DNA from: Fibrobacter sp. UBA4309
GTDB taxonomy: Bacteria > Fibrobacterota > Fibrobacteria > Fibrobacterales > Fibrobacteraceae
Reading direction: 5' to 3'
Length of the DNA: 61,420 bases
Assembly: GCF_002395745.1 (NCBI RefSeq)
Contig: NZ_DGUN01000013.1
Coordinates: 1 to 61,420, forward strand
Under the pieces are notes generated by a model. The model was not told the DNA's origin. It saw nothing but the letters and a program-made list of their open reading frames with translations, and did not search any database. The position numbers and the translations under genes are program-made. Within the stretch, counting starts at the first letter, position 1. Each line of letters starts with the position of its first letter. Of the stretch, positions 16,153-24,159 are shown in pieces.

Positions 16153-17697
16153 TCAGTCTTTTACGCAGCGTACCGGCTGTTTTAGGGTAGTGTCCGGGAG
16201 GACGACTGCCGTGGAATCGCAGGCCTCGGGTTCGCATTCCATGCTGGGCCGCATCCACATCTGTTCGCCGGGCGCCGCTCCCGCCATAGCCTTGAATTCT
16301 TCTTCGCTGGGAAGGTGCCAGCCTTCGGGGCACGCGTTCTGTGCCGCGTTCCAGGAATACATGCGGCCCTGTTCGGCGCAGTTTTCGGGCAGGTCGTCGG
16401 CACAGCTGCTCTCTGCCGTTTCGAAACGCAGGTTTTCGGACAGCCATGTCTGACCGTTGATTTTTTCAATCTTGTAGGCCTGTCCGTCACGCGGGTCCGT
16501 CATGACTTCGCCCTTGATGCAGCGGACAAAGTGGTAGTCTTCCTTGCACAACATCGCTTCGCAGTAGTCGCTGCCGCCAAAACGGAAATGCTTCAGCTTC
16601 TTGACTTCCACGTTGCCGAAATCGTCCGGCCAGAGGGGGATGTCTTTCGCGTCTAGCGTCCAGTAAGACGAAAAGGCGAAATACTCGGCATGGTCCGCGG
16701 AACATTCGCCTTCGTAGTACAGGCGGGTCAGGGTGGAAATGTTCAGCCCGTATGCGTCGGTGGGGTAGAAGAACATCTCGACGTCGGTAGGGAAGACTTG
16801 GTCCCCTCCGAGGTTTCCGTATTCGTATATGGAGTAGTAGGGCTTACTGTTCGAGGTGGCGAAGAGGTCGTCGTAAGAAGCGGACGCGGGAAGTTCCGAA
16901 CGGAGCTTCTGGAAATCGGATGCCTTGGGCAGATGCCAGCCTTGGGGGCAGATTCCGTTATCGATATCGTTTGCCGGATACTCGAGCCCAGCGTCTGCCG
17001 GCAGCGGTTTTTTCCATTTGGGGTTCGTAAACGTGCGGCTTCCCGGAGTCCTGTACTGCAGGTCTTGAGCCATCCATGTCTGTCCGCCTATCTTGACGGT
17101 ATTGTATCTTTTGCCGTCACGCGGGTCCGTCATTGTTCCGGAATCCAGCTTGCGCGGTATCTTGGGGAATCCCCAGAATTTGGCTACGGCGATACAGATG
17201 TCGTTCCATTTTTTTCCCGGGTAGATGTCGTCTATCTCGATGATTATCTTGCGCACGTTTTCGAGCGGCTTGTCGAAGACGATGACATCGGGATGAGTCT
17301 TCTTGTAGCCTTTCCATTTAGGCTTGGCGAGCGTGACCGTCTTGACCAGGTTGCCTTTTGTGTTGTGGTAAATCTTGATGGATTTTGCGAGGCTGTAGTT
17401 TACGTACGATGCCGAGTCGCGCATGTTGCCGTTGAACAGCGTGAGCACCTTGACCTGCTGGGCGCCCATGGTGAATTCCAGCGTGATGGGTTGTCCCTTG
17501 AATGGCGCTCCCCATACCTGGTAGAACGGGTGCACGTTCCTTTTCATGATCATGTTTTCGGGCCTGTAGGTGATTTGGCCGTTATCTAGCAAGGTGGACG
17601 ATGCCTTGACCTGGTCGATGGGTATAGACGTGATAGCATGGGAAATGGAGATTCCAGCAACAAGGGCAATTATCGTCGGTATTTTGAAAAGCGTCAT
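16153..17697 (-). CDS. Secreted protein with two Fibrobacter major paralogous (FISUMP) domains
   Basis: About 514 residues from ATG 17697. There is a signal peptide (MTLFKIPTIIALVAGISISH). An N-terminal discoidin/NADase-type carbohydrate-binding-like domain (about 25-190) precedes two copies of the domain called the Fibrobacter succinogenes major paralogous domain (TIGR02145). Copy 1 has MTDPRDGKRYNTVKIGGQTW, MAQDL and CPQGWHLPKASDF. Copy 2 has MTDPRDGQAYKIEKINGQTW, LSENL and CPEGWHLPSEEEF. The second copy is shortened at the end. The family is surface-associated and of unknown function. It is the strongest single taxonomic marker here. Confidence 0.88.
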   Translation of the reverse strand: MTLFKIPTIIALVAGISISHAITSIPIDQVKASSTLLDNGQITYRPENMIMKRNVHPFYQVWGAPFKGQPITLEFTMGAQQVKVLTLFNGNMRDSASYVNYSLAKSIKIYHNTKGNLVKTVTLAKPKWKGYKKTHPDVIVFDKPLENVRKIIIEIDDIYPGKKWNDICIAVAKFWGFPKIPRKLDSGTMTDPRDGKRYNTVKIGGQTWMAQDLQYRTPGSRTFTNPKWKKPLPADAGLEYPANDIDNGICPQGWHLPKASDFQKLRSELPASASYDDLFATSNSKPYYSIYEYGNLGGDQVFPTDVEMFFYPTDAYGLNISTLTRLYYEGECSADHAEYFAFSSYWTLDAKDIPLWPDDFGNVEVKKLKHFRFGGSDYCEAMLCKEDYHFVRCIKGEVMTDPRDGQAYKIEKINGQTWLSENLRFETAESSCADDLPENCAEQGRMYSWNAAQNACPEGWHLPSEEEFKAMAGAAPGEQMWMRPSMECEPEACDSTAVVLPDTTLKQPVRCVKD

Positions 17698-17865
17698 TAT
17701 GCGGGTCAATATATGTTTTTTTGTCGTATCAAGCGTTGTTATAAATACTTTATTTCTTGTATGAAAAGAGGACCGGTCTCTTTTTTTTTACAATCCGGCA
17801 TGCCCTTGGGTAGCCCGCACATTCTTTTTACTAGATTTTTCCTAGGATAATTGAACGGGGTATAA

Positions 17866-18324
17866 ATGCGAATTTCTACAAAAGGCAGATATGCACTTCG
17901 CGTGATGATCGACCTCGCCCGCAACGGGCGCGGGGAGTTCGTGAAGTTGCAGGAGCTTTCTGCCCGCCAGCAGATTTCGGAGAAGTATCTCGAAGGGATT
18001 CTCGGGACACTCGTGCGCGGCAAGCTCCTTGAAGGCGCCCGCGGCAAAGGTGGCGGCTACCGTCTGAAAGTCCGTCCGGAAAAATGCAGCGTGTGGCAAA
18101 TCCTTTCTCTCATGGAAACTTCCGTGTCGCCGGTATCGTGTCTCGACGACAGGGTGAACAAGTGCCCGCGTGCAAAGACGTGCGTCACGCTCCCCGTGTG
18201 GAAGGAGCTCGACACCATGATCCGCGACTATCTGGATAACGTGAAGCTCGACCAGTTTGTCCGCAATACGCCTGAATCCGAAGGCAAGATTCCCGACGAC
18301 AGGAACTGGAACTGCGGGCTTTAA
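17866..18324 (+). CDS. Rrf2-family transcriptional regulator
   Basis: 152 residues. The N-terminal winged helix-turn-helix (MRISTKGRYALRVMIDLARN) is typical, as is GARGKGGGYRL. Three cysteines, C92-x7-C100-x5-C106, sit where IscR/NsrR/RirA bind an iron-sulfur cluster, so redox, Fe-S or cysteine sensing is plausible. In Bacillus the Rrf2 protein CymR represses cysteine genes, including mccAB and LysR-type regulators. Here the gene lies 1.2 kb from a LysR gene and 2 kb from an mccBA pair. It is therefore the best local candidate to bind the CCTA-N9-TAGG motif, but this is inference. Confidence 0.88.
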   Translation: MRISTKGRYALRVMIDLARNGRGEFVKLQELSARQQISEKYLEGILGTLVRGKLLEGARGKGGGYRLKVRPEKCSVWQILSLMETSVSPVSCLDDRVNKCPRAKTCVTLPVWKELDTMIRDYLDNVKLDQFVRNTPESEGKIPDDRNWNCGL

Positions 18325-18331
18325 CCGCGAC

Positions 18332-18874
18332 TCATTTCAGGCTTTTCTCAAATTCCGCAAGAAAGCCGCGGCCCTGTTCCCATTCCTTCAAGTCGGAGTC
18401 GGAATTGATGTGCCCGAGTGCGCCTGCTCTGAACAATCTAGCGCCCCATGCGCCTGCGAAAAACTTCGAACGCTCTATCGTGACAAACTCGTCGTTGTCG
18501 CTTGCCACTACGGCGGCGGGCACGGGCAACTTCACGAGCGGCATCGGTGCAAATGACTTGATGATGTCGATGTTGTCTACGTCGCTTGGCGAAACGAGGA
18601 AAACTCCCTTGACATGTGCGGGCACGTTCCCTTCTGCAAGTTTTTTCGTAAGCCAAAGGACTGTCGTTGCAACGCCCAGGCTGTGCGCGACGAGGATGGT
18701 GTCGGAACTGAAACCGGCGACTGCCTTGTCGAGCGTTTCGACCCATTCCTCTTTTTGCGGCTTGTCCCAGCTGCGCTGTTCCACGCGGACCGCATTCGGC
18801 AAACTCTTGGCCCAAAAACTCTGCCAGTGTTTAGGGCCGGAATTGTTCAATCCGGGTACAATCAAATAGTTCAT
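18332..18874 (-). CDS. RBBP9/YdeN-family serine hydrolase
   Basis: 180 residues, alpha/beta hydrolase fold. It opens with the family signature MNYLIVPGLNNSGPKHWQ, followed by the nucleophile elbow AHSLG, an Asp in VASDNDEFV and a His in GALGHINSDSDLKEW. These complete the Ser-Asp-His triad. The substrate is unknown. The start is preceded by the decamer TTGTACGGAG, which recurs in front of several sulfur genes. The gene converges on the Rrf2 gene with only 7 bases between stops. Confidence 0.88.
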   Translation of the reverse strand: MNYLIVPGLNNSGPKHWQSFWAKSLPNAVRVEQRSWDKPQKEEWVETLDKAVAGFSSDTILVAHSLGVATTVLWLTKKLAEGNVPAHVKGVFLVSPSDVDNIDIIKSFAPMPLVKLPVPAAVVASDNDEFVTIERSKFFAGAWGARLFRAGALGHINSDSDLKEWEQGRGFLAEFEKSLK

Positions 18875-18955
18875 TTATGGCCTCCGTACAATTTTCGCCA
18901 GGAAAAGTAGATTAAAACGGGTAAAAACAGAAGATTAGAACGGTAATAGCGAGTT

Positions 18956-19028
18956 ATAACTAAAATCTATAACAAAACGGTTGAAGACCGCGCCTCTTTA
19001 TTCTATATTTCCCTATAGAAACAATAGG
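18956..19028 (+). promoter_or_regulatory. Promoter and operators of lysR (19078)
   Basis: -35 TTGAAG (18981-18986), 17-base spacer, -10 TATATT (19004-19009). Three bases after the -10 box lies CCTA-N9-TAGG (19012-19028). Upstream is ATAA-N7-CTAT (18956-18970), a LysR-type half site, 10 bases before -35. Confidence 0.65.
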
Positions 19029-19077
19029 AAAACAAGCGGCAACCACAAAATCTTTAGGATGACAAACCGGGGTACTC

Positions 19078-20010
19078 ATGACTCTACAGCAACTACGTTA
19101 CGCCATCGGAATCGCAGAGACCGGCTCCTTCAACAAGGCCGCCGAGAAGCTCTATATCTCGCAACCGTCCCTCACGGCCGCCATCCGCGACCTCGAAGAC
19201 GAGATGAACATCCTCATCTTCAACCGCACCAGCCGCGGCGTCTCGCTCACCAACGAGGGCGAGGAATTCATCGCCTACGCGCGCGAGCTGTACCACCATT
19301 ACGAAATCGTCATGGACAAGTACGGCAAGTCGGGCAAGCGCAAAAAGAAGTTTGCCGTCTCCACGCAGCACTACTCCTTCGCGGTCAAGAGCTTTGTCGA
19401 AACAGTTAAGTTGTTCGATACCGACAAGTACGAGTTTGCCATCCGCGAAACCCGTACCAGGGAAGTCATCGAAGACGTGGCGTCGTTCAAGAGTGATATC
19501 GGCATCCTCTACTTGAGCGACTTCAACCGCAAGGTCATCCAGAGCCTGCTCAACGCACGCGACCTCGCGTTCCACAAGCTCATCGAGTGCAAGGCCTACG
19601 TTTATCTGTGGAAGGGCCACCCGCTTGCGAAGCAGCCGTTCATTACGTTCGACCAGTTGGCCGACTACCCGTGCCTCTCCTTTGAGCAGGGCGACAACAG
19701 CTCGTTCTACTTTGCCGAGGAGATCCTGAGCACGAGCGAATACAACCGCACCATCAAGGCGAACGACCGCGCCACCATGCTGAATCTGATGATTGGCCTG
19801 AACGGTTATACGCTTTGCTCGGGCATTATCTGCGAAGAGTTGAATGGCAGCGACTACCTGGCTGTACCCTTCAAGGACAAGAGCGCCGAAGCACACCGCG
19901 TGATGGAAATCGGCTACATCTCCAAGCGCAACATGCTGCTTGGCTTGGCTGGCGAACGCTACGTGGAAGAATTGCAAAAGTATCTTGCGAAGTGCGAACG
20001 CGCAGAGTAA
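19078..20010 (+). CDS. LysR-family regulator, probably of cysteine/sulfur genes
   Basis: 310 residues. The N-terminal HTH (MTLQQLRYAIGIAETGSFNK, with SQPSLTAAIRDLE) and the C-terminal effector domain are complete. It is a paralogue of the LysR protein at 40411-41340; both share STQHYSFAV/SCQHYSFAV and a LIGL(N/D)GYT(L/I)CSG segment near the end. It lies directly upstream of mccB on the same strand and its promoter shares the CCTA-N9-TAGG motif with mccB and metY. Control of sulfur assimilation is inferred from this context. Confidence 0.88.
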   Translation: MTLQQLRYAIGIAETGSFNKAAEKLYISQPSLTAAIRDLEDEMNILIFNRTSRGVSLTNEGEEFIAYARELYHHYEIVMDKYGKSGKRKKKFAVSTQHYSFAVKSFVETVKLFDTDKYEFAIRETRTREVIEDVASFKSDIGILYLSDFNRKVIQSLLNARDLAFHKLIECKAYVYLWKGHPLAKQPFITFDQLADYPCLSFEQGDNSSFYFAEEILSTSEYNRTIKANDRATMLNLMIGLNGYTLCSGIICEELNGSDYLAVPFKDKSAEAHRVMEIGYISKRNMLLGLAGERYVEELQKYLAKCERAE

Positions 20011-20044
20011 GGTATATTCTTTGCCTATATCTAGCGAGCGGAAA

Positions 20045-20122
20045 ATAGTATAACTAAATGGCCTGAATTTGGTTGACGCGGGAATAGTTTGTATCTATAT
20101 TTCTCCCTACCAAAACAATAGG
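20045..20122 (+). promoter_or_regulatory. Promoter and operators of the mccBA leader transcript
   Basis: -35 TTGACG (20073-20078), 17 bases, -10 TATATT (20096-20101), then CCTA-N9-TAGG at 20106-20122, which covers the likely start site. Upstream, ATAG-N7-AAAT (20045-20059) resembles the LysR boxes seen at other sulfur promoters. The right half, ATAGGAATT, also matches the right half of the published Bacillus CymR consensus. Confidence 0.65.
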
Positions 20123-20130
20123 AATTTAAA

Positions 20131-20187
20131 ATGATTCAAGTTTTTGCAAACATGTGTTGTGTATGTCGATGTCGGGCGGGCGACTAG
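20131..20187 (+). CDS. Cysteine-rich leader peptide (attenuator)
   Basis: 18 codons: MIQVFANMCCVCRCRAGD. Four of the seven residues after the internal Met are cysteine. An AGGA ribosome-binding site lies 8 bases upstream. The ORF begins about 25 bases after a good promoter, and a perfect terminator lies 35 bases downstream, ahead of mccB. This is the layout of amino-acid leader-peptide attenuation as in trp or his, here for cysteine. A stalled ribosome at the first Cys codons would leave the GGGCGGG segment (20174-20180) free to pair with the CCCGC of the terminator. Confidence 0.75.
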   Translation: MIQVFANMCCVCRCRAGD

Positions 20188-20222
20188 TTTTAGGCTTTTG
20201 GTTTAACTAGACTCTAAACAAG

Positions 20223-20256
20223 TTCCCGCTCAATCGTATGAGCGGGAATTTTTTTT
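20223..20256 (+). terminator. Attenuator terminator upstream of mccB
   Basis: Perfect 9-bp stem TTCCCGCTC (20223-20231) with GAGCGGGAA (20240-20248), an 8-base loop, then eight T. A competing hairpin, CTAGTT/AACTAG, lies at 20184-20189 with 20205-20210. No stop of a larger gene lies between promoter and terminator, so it acts in a leader. Confidence 0.85.
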
Positions 20257-20312
20257 ATTCCAACTTTCATTAATGCTCGGCGCGGCAACACAAGGCGCCA
20301 AAGGATTTCAAA

Positions 20313-21473
20313 ATGTCAACTTCTAAGTATATCGAAACGAAACTCATTCACGGCGGCATCGATGGCGATAAGGTTACGGGAGCTGTCAATGTGCCTATTT
20401 ACCAGACTTCTACCTATAAGCAGGCGGGCCTCGGCGAAAATACGGGCTGGGAATATTCCCGCACGGGCAACCCGACGCGTGCAGCGCTCGAAGCGCTGAT
20501 TGCAGAACTCGAGGGCGGTGTTGCGGGCTTCGCTTTTGCAAGCGGCATGGCGGCCACCTCCACTGTGCTTGCGCTTTTTAACAAGGGCGACAAGATTATC
20601 ATCTCGAGCAATGTGTACGGCGGCACCTTCCGCGTTTTGGACAAAGTATTCAAGAACCTCGGCATCACCTATTCTATCGAAGATACCACCGACTTGGCGA
20701 CGCTCGATACCAAGGTGACTCCCGATGTGAAGGCTTTCTTTGTAGAGAGCCCGGCGAACCCGCTCCTGACCGTGACGGACTTGGCCGGCGTCGCTGCGAT
20801 TGCAAAGAAACACGGTATTTTGACGATTGTCGATAACACCTTCATGACCCCTTATTTGCAGCGCCCGCTGGAACTCGGTGCCGACATTGTGGTGCATTCT
20901 GCGACCAAGTACTTGGGCGGCCATAGCGATGTGGTGGCTGGCCTTGCAGTGACCAACAATAAAGAAATCGCAGAAAAGCTCGCGTTCAATCAGAATGCCG
21001 TGGGCGCGGTGCTCGGCCCCTTCGATTCGTTCCTCCTGATTCGCGGTATCAAGACGCTTGGCGTGCGCCTCGATCGCCATACCGAAAATGCTGACCGTAT
21101 CGCTCGTTATCTGGAACAGCATGAAGCTGTGAAGCACGTTTACTATCCGGGCCTTCCCAACGCGCAGGGTTACGAAATTAATAGAAAGCAGGCCAAGAAC
21201 GGCGGCGCGATGATTTCGTTTGAATTGCGCGAAGATTATGACATCAAGAAGTTCTTCAAGGGCCTCAAGCTGATTTCGCTGGCCGAAAGTTTGGGCGGTG
21301 TCGAAAGCCTCGTATGCCATCCGGCCACCATGACCCACGCCTCCATTCCGAAGGAAATTCGCGAGAAGGTGGGCATTACCGACGGACTCATTCGTTTGTC
21401 TGTAGGTATCGAAAAAGTCGATGACATTATCTTGGATTTGAATGCCGGCATTAATGCCGCGAAGGAGGCTTGA
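20313..21473 (+). CDS. mccB: Cystathionine gamma-lyase/gamma-synthase family PLP enzyme
   Basis: 386 residues, Cys/Met-metabolism PLP family. Substrate-binding YSRTGNPTR, cofactor-binding SGMAA and the PLP lysine in SATKYLGGHSD are intact. The family includes MetB, MetC, MccB and MetY. The length near 385 and the coupling with a cystathionine beta-synthase-like gene (stop and next start 1 base apart) favour MccB, the lyase step of reverse transsulfuration that yields cysteine. Cystathionine gamma-synthase activity cannot be excluded. Expression appears controlled by the cysteine leader peptide just upstream. Confidence 0.85.
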   Translation: MSTSKYIETKLIHGGIDGDKVTGAVNVPIYQTSTYKQAGLGENTGWEYSRTGNPTRAALEALIAELEGGVAGFAFASGMAATSTVLALFNKGDKIIISSNVYGGTFRVLDKVFKNLGITYSIEDTTDLATLDTKVTPDVKAFFVESPANPLLTVTDLAGVAAIAKKHGILTIVDNTFMTPYLQRPLELGADIVVHSATKYLGGHSDVVAGLAVTNNKEIAEKLAFNQNAVGAVLGPFDSFLLIRGIKTLGVRLDRHTENADRIARYLEQHEAVKHVYYPGLPNAQGYEINRKQAKNGGAMISFELREDYDIKKFFKGLKLISLAESLGGVESLVCHPATMTHASIPKEIREKVGITDGLIRLSVGIEKVDDIILDLNAGINAAKEA

Positions 21474-21474
21474 C

Positions 21475-22386
21475 ATGCATTACTACGAATCGATGCAGTC
21501 CCTGATAGGGAAGACTCCGCTCGTGAAACTTACGCATGTCGGTGTGCCCGAAGGCGTGAACCTGTTTGTGAAACTTGAACTCTGGAACCCCTCGGGCAGC
21601 GTGAAAGACCGCACCGGCCTCTACATGGTGAACGACGCGCTCGCGAAGGGAACGCTCAAGCCGGGCGGAACCATCGTCGAGGCGACTGCGGGCAACACCG
21701 GCCTCGGAATCGCTTTTGCGGCGCTCAATCGCGGCGTGCGCGTGATATTCGTGGTGCCCACCAAGTTCTCGCAAGAAAAGCAGACGCTCTTGCGCGCGCT
21801 CGGGGCAGAACTCATCAACACACCACGCGAAGAAGGCATGCTCGGCGCCGAAAAGAAGGCCGAAGAACTCCTGAATCAGATTCCGGATTCCATTTCGCTC
21901 AGGCAGTTCCACAACATGGCAAACCCGCTTGCCCATTACGAAACTACCGGCCCCGAAATCTATGAAGACCTCGATGGTCACGTAGATTATGTGGTGGCTG
22001 GCGCAGGGAGCGGCGGCACTTACAGCGGCATTCTCAAGGCGCTCAAGGAACGCAACCCGAAAATCCAGGGCGTGCTGGCAGACCCCATCGGTTCTACCAT
22101 GGGCGGCGGCGAACACGGCGACTACAACATTGAAGGAATCGGCAACGACTTTATCGCCGATACCATGGACATGTCGCTCGTAGACAAGGTCATCAAAATC
22201 AACGATGATGATGCTTTTACCGGCTCTCGCGAACTCGCCCAGAAAGAAGGAATCTTTGCAGGCTCCTCTTCGGGTGCAGCATTTAGTGCCGCCAAGAAGC
22301 TCATCGCCTCGGGCGCCCGCGGAAACATCGTGTTTGTGGCCCCTGACCGCGGCGACCGTTATTTCAGCAAAGGATTGTACGAGTAA
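21475..22386 (+). CDS. mccA: Cystathionine beta-synthase / O-acetylserine sulfhydrylase family enzyme
   Basis: 303 residues from ATG 21475, behind AAGGAGG. It is a fold-type II PLP enzyme with the lysine in PSGSVKDRTG, the substrate loop EATAGNTG and the phosphate loop AGSGGTYSG. The text NPLAHYETTGPEI and EGIGNDFI follows cystathionine beta-synthase and Bacillus MccA more closely than CysK. There is no C-terminal CBS-pair domain. With the upstream gamma-lyase it would convert homocysteine plus serine (or O-acetylserine) to cysteine. Confidence 0.82.
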   Translation: MHYYESMQSLIGKTPLVKLTHVGVPEGVNLFVKLELWNPSGSVKDRTGLYMVNDALAKGTLKPGGTIVEATAGNTGLGIAFAALNRGVRVIFVVPTKFSQEKQTLLRALGAELINTPREEGMLGAEKKAEELLNQIPDSISLRQFHNMANPLAHYETTGPEIYEDLDGHVDYVVAGAGSGGTYSGILKALKERNPKIQGVLADPIGSTMGGGEHGDYNIEGIGNDFIADTMDMSLVDKVIKINDDDAFTGSRELAQKEGIFAGSSSGAAFSAAKKLIASGARGNIVFVAPDRGDRYFSKGLYE

Positions 22387-22389
22387 AAA

Positions 22390-23175
22390 TCACTCTACAA
22401 TACATTTAGAAGCGAGCAACATAAGGACGGTAGCTAACTGTCCTTTATCTTTGCTATACGCTTTTACAAGTGCTTTTAAGGTGTACTCTTTTTTTAGAGT
22501 ACTTATCATGCATTTACTTATCGACTTTGGTAATCCGAGTTGATTCAAGTATTCGGTAAAACTCTTTTCTATTTCAGGAGTAAACTTGTCGGGAAGGCAT
22601 TCAAGAACATAATCAACACCCCATACATTATTGTTTTCTGGATAACCATTCTCCAAAACAACTTGCACAAGACGAGATTTGTCTTTGATTATTTTATTAT
22701 AAACGCAATTGCAGACCTTGCCCGCCTCCTTATTGCCAAGAATTGCTTTTTCTTGTTCTTTACATTCCGCCAGATATTCTTTTTTGTTGAGACTGTTTAG
22801 CAAGGTGTCTGCAAACGCCTTCGCCTCTTCCTCAGTAATCTGTGAACTTGTTTCTTCATATTCTTTGTCGCAAGCAGCCACAGCATCCGACAAGAACGAT
22901 GTAAAGTTATAGTCCTGATCGCCCGCCTGCATTTCGGCATCGAGCCTCAGGTATTCTTTTTCGCTATATGAGCCTTGCAAACGTGCGAGTACGCACCCGC
23001 AAACCCATTCATTCGCGTTTTCGGAGCAGTCTTTTAAAAATGCCTGCTGCGTTGCCTCCGAGAAGGTGAATTCCCCGGTATTGCTCTTCTTGGCGACAAA
23101 AGCTGCCGCCCCGCCAGCCACGGCATATGCCGCCGCAAAAAGCAGCCCGATTAGCAACAATTTCACGTTCCGCAT
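22390..23175 (-). CDS. Exported cysteine-rich protein, function unknown
   Basis: 261 residues with an N-terminal signal/membrane segment (about residues 5-25). The rest is helical and contains two similar blocks with C-x-C centres: one around KDCSENANEWVCGCVLARLQ, the other around ECKEQEKAILGNKEAGKVCN and CVYNKI. This suggests an internal duplication with disulfides or a metal site. No known domain is recognised. It converges on mccA with 3 bases between stops. AT-rich compared with its neighbours. Confidence 0.65.
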   Translation of the reverse strand: MRNVKLLLIGLLFAAAYAVAGGAAAFVAKKSNTGEFTFSEATQQAFLKDCSENANEWVCGCVLARLQGSYSEKEYLRLDAEMQAGDQDYNFTSFLSDAVAACDKEYEETSSQITEEEAKAFADTLLNSLNKKEYLAECKEQEKAILGNKEAGKVCNCVYNKIIKDKSRLVQVVLENGYPENNNVWGVDYVLECLPDKFTPEIEKSFTEYLNQLGLPKSISKCMISTLKKEYTLKALVKAYSKDKGQLATVLMLLASKCIVE

Positions 23176-23346
23176 GGCGTAACCTCCGGAAAATAGTTCT
23201 CAGCCATAAAGATACATTCTGCGGGTGTCAAAAGATGACAATCGCGAAATTTTTCGAAAAAGCGTGAGGAAATGCGGGGATTGGAGAATTTACAGGGACA
23301 TTTTTTTCGCTTCTTTTCCCCAAAAAATAATCTAGATTGTGAAACA

Positions 23347-24117
23347 ATGACAACGCCCATATTATATAAATATCTTGATTTTGAAGGCGGTCGGCTGATG
23401 CTGAAATACCGCACGCTTCAGTTTACCAATGCCACAAAATTCAACGACCCGTTTGACTGCCACCCGGCATTATTTGATTTTTCTCGCGCCCCCAAGAACG
23501 AACGTAATTGGCCTCCTGCAGAATTCATCTCACAGATGGAATATACGCACATGAAAAATTACAGGGAGCAAACCTGGATTTGTTGCTTGTCGAAGGTGTG
23601 CGATTCGTTATTGATGTGGGCTTACTACAATAACCACAAAGGTATTTGCATTGGTCTTAATTTGAGTGCAATTTTGTGGTGTTGCCAAGATAGGTTTGCC
23701 GGACTGTCGGCTCCTCAAGCAGCGGAAGAGGTTATTTACAGAGACATAACCGATAAGCCCGATTATTTTAGAGTTCGTCATTCTCCATCCGAATGGCTGT
23801 TGACGAAAGCCAAGGATTGGGAACACGAGCAAGAGGTTCGCTTGATTGCGCAAGATCCTTATTGGGCGAATGCAGCACGAGATGTTCCAAGAGAATTTGA
23901 TGAAGAAGAAAGCATAGACGGGAAAGAAATACGCCATTACCCCAGAATTACTGCCGATTGCTTTGAATCGGTTTATCTCGGCGTAAATATGTTGCCGCGC
24001 AAAAAGGAGCAAATTATCGAAATTGCAAGGGACTTGAATCCGAATATCAATATCTACCAGATAACTCTTGACCCAAACGCTTTCAAACTCAAGCCCGTTC
24101 TCATAGAACATCCGTAA
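23347..24117 (+). CDS. DUF2971 protein
   Basis: 256 residues from ATG 23347. The N-terminus, ILYKYLDFEGGRLMLKYRTL followed by QFTNATKFNDPFDC, and the central WICCLSKVCDSLLMWAYYNN are the DUF2971 signature. Function unknown. The family is frequent in mobile and defence regions. It lies just upstream of a type I restriction operon with lower GC than the core genes, suggesting acquired DNA. Confidence 0.75.
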   Translation: MTTPILYKYLDFEGGRLMLKYRTLQFTNATKFNDPFDCHPALFDFSRAPKNERNWPPAEFISQMEYTHMKNYREQTWICCLSKVCDSLLMWAYYNNHKGICIGLNLSAILWCCQDRFAGLSAPQAAEEVIYRDITDKPDYFRVRHSPSEWLLTKAKDWEHEQEVRLIAQDPYWANAARDVPREFDEEESIDGKEIRHYPRITADCFESVYLGVNMLPRKKEQIIEIARDLNPNINIYQITLDPNAFKLKPVLIEHP

Positions 24118-24159
24118 TTTTATTTACTTTTACCTTTGATACAGCAAAGGATTTTCTAC

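Noticed and set aside
17842..17860. CCTAGG palindrome before the Rrf2 gene as an autoregulatory CCTA-N9-TAGG site
   Set aside because: The 9-base spacer is missing, so it does not fit the motif.
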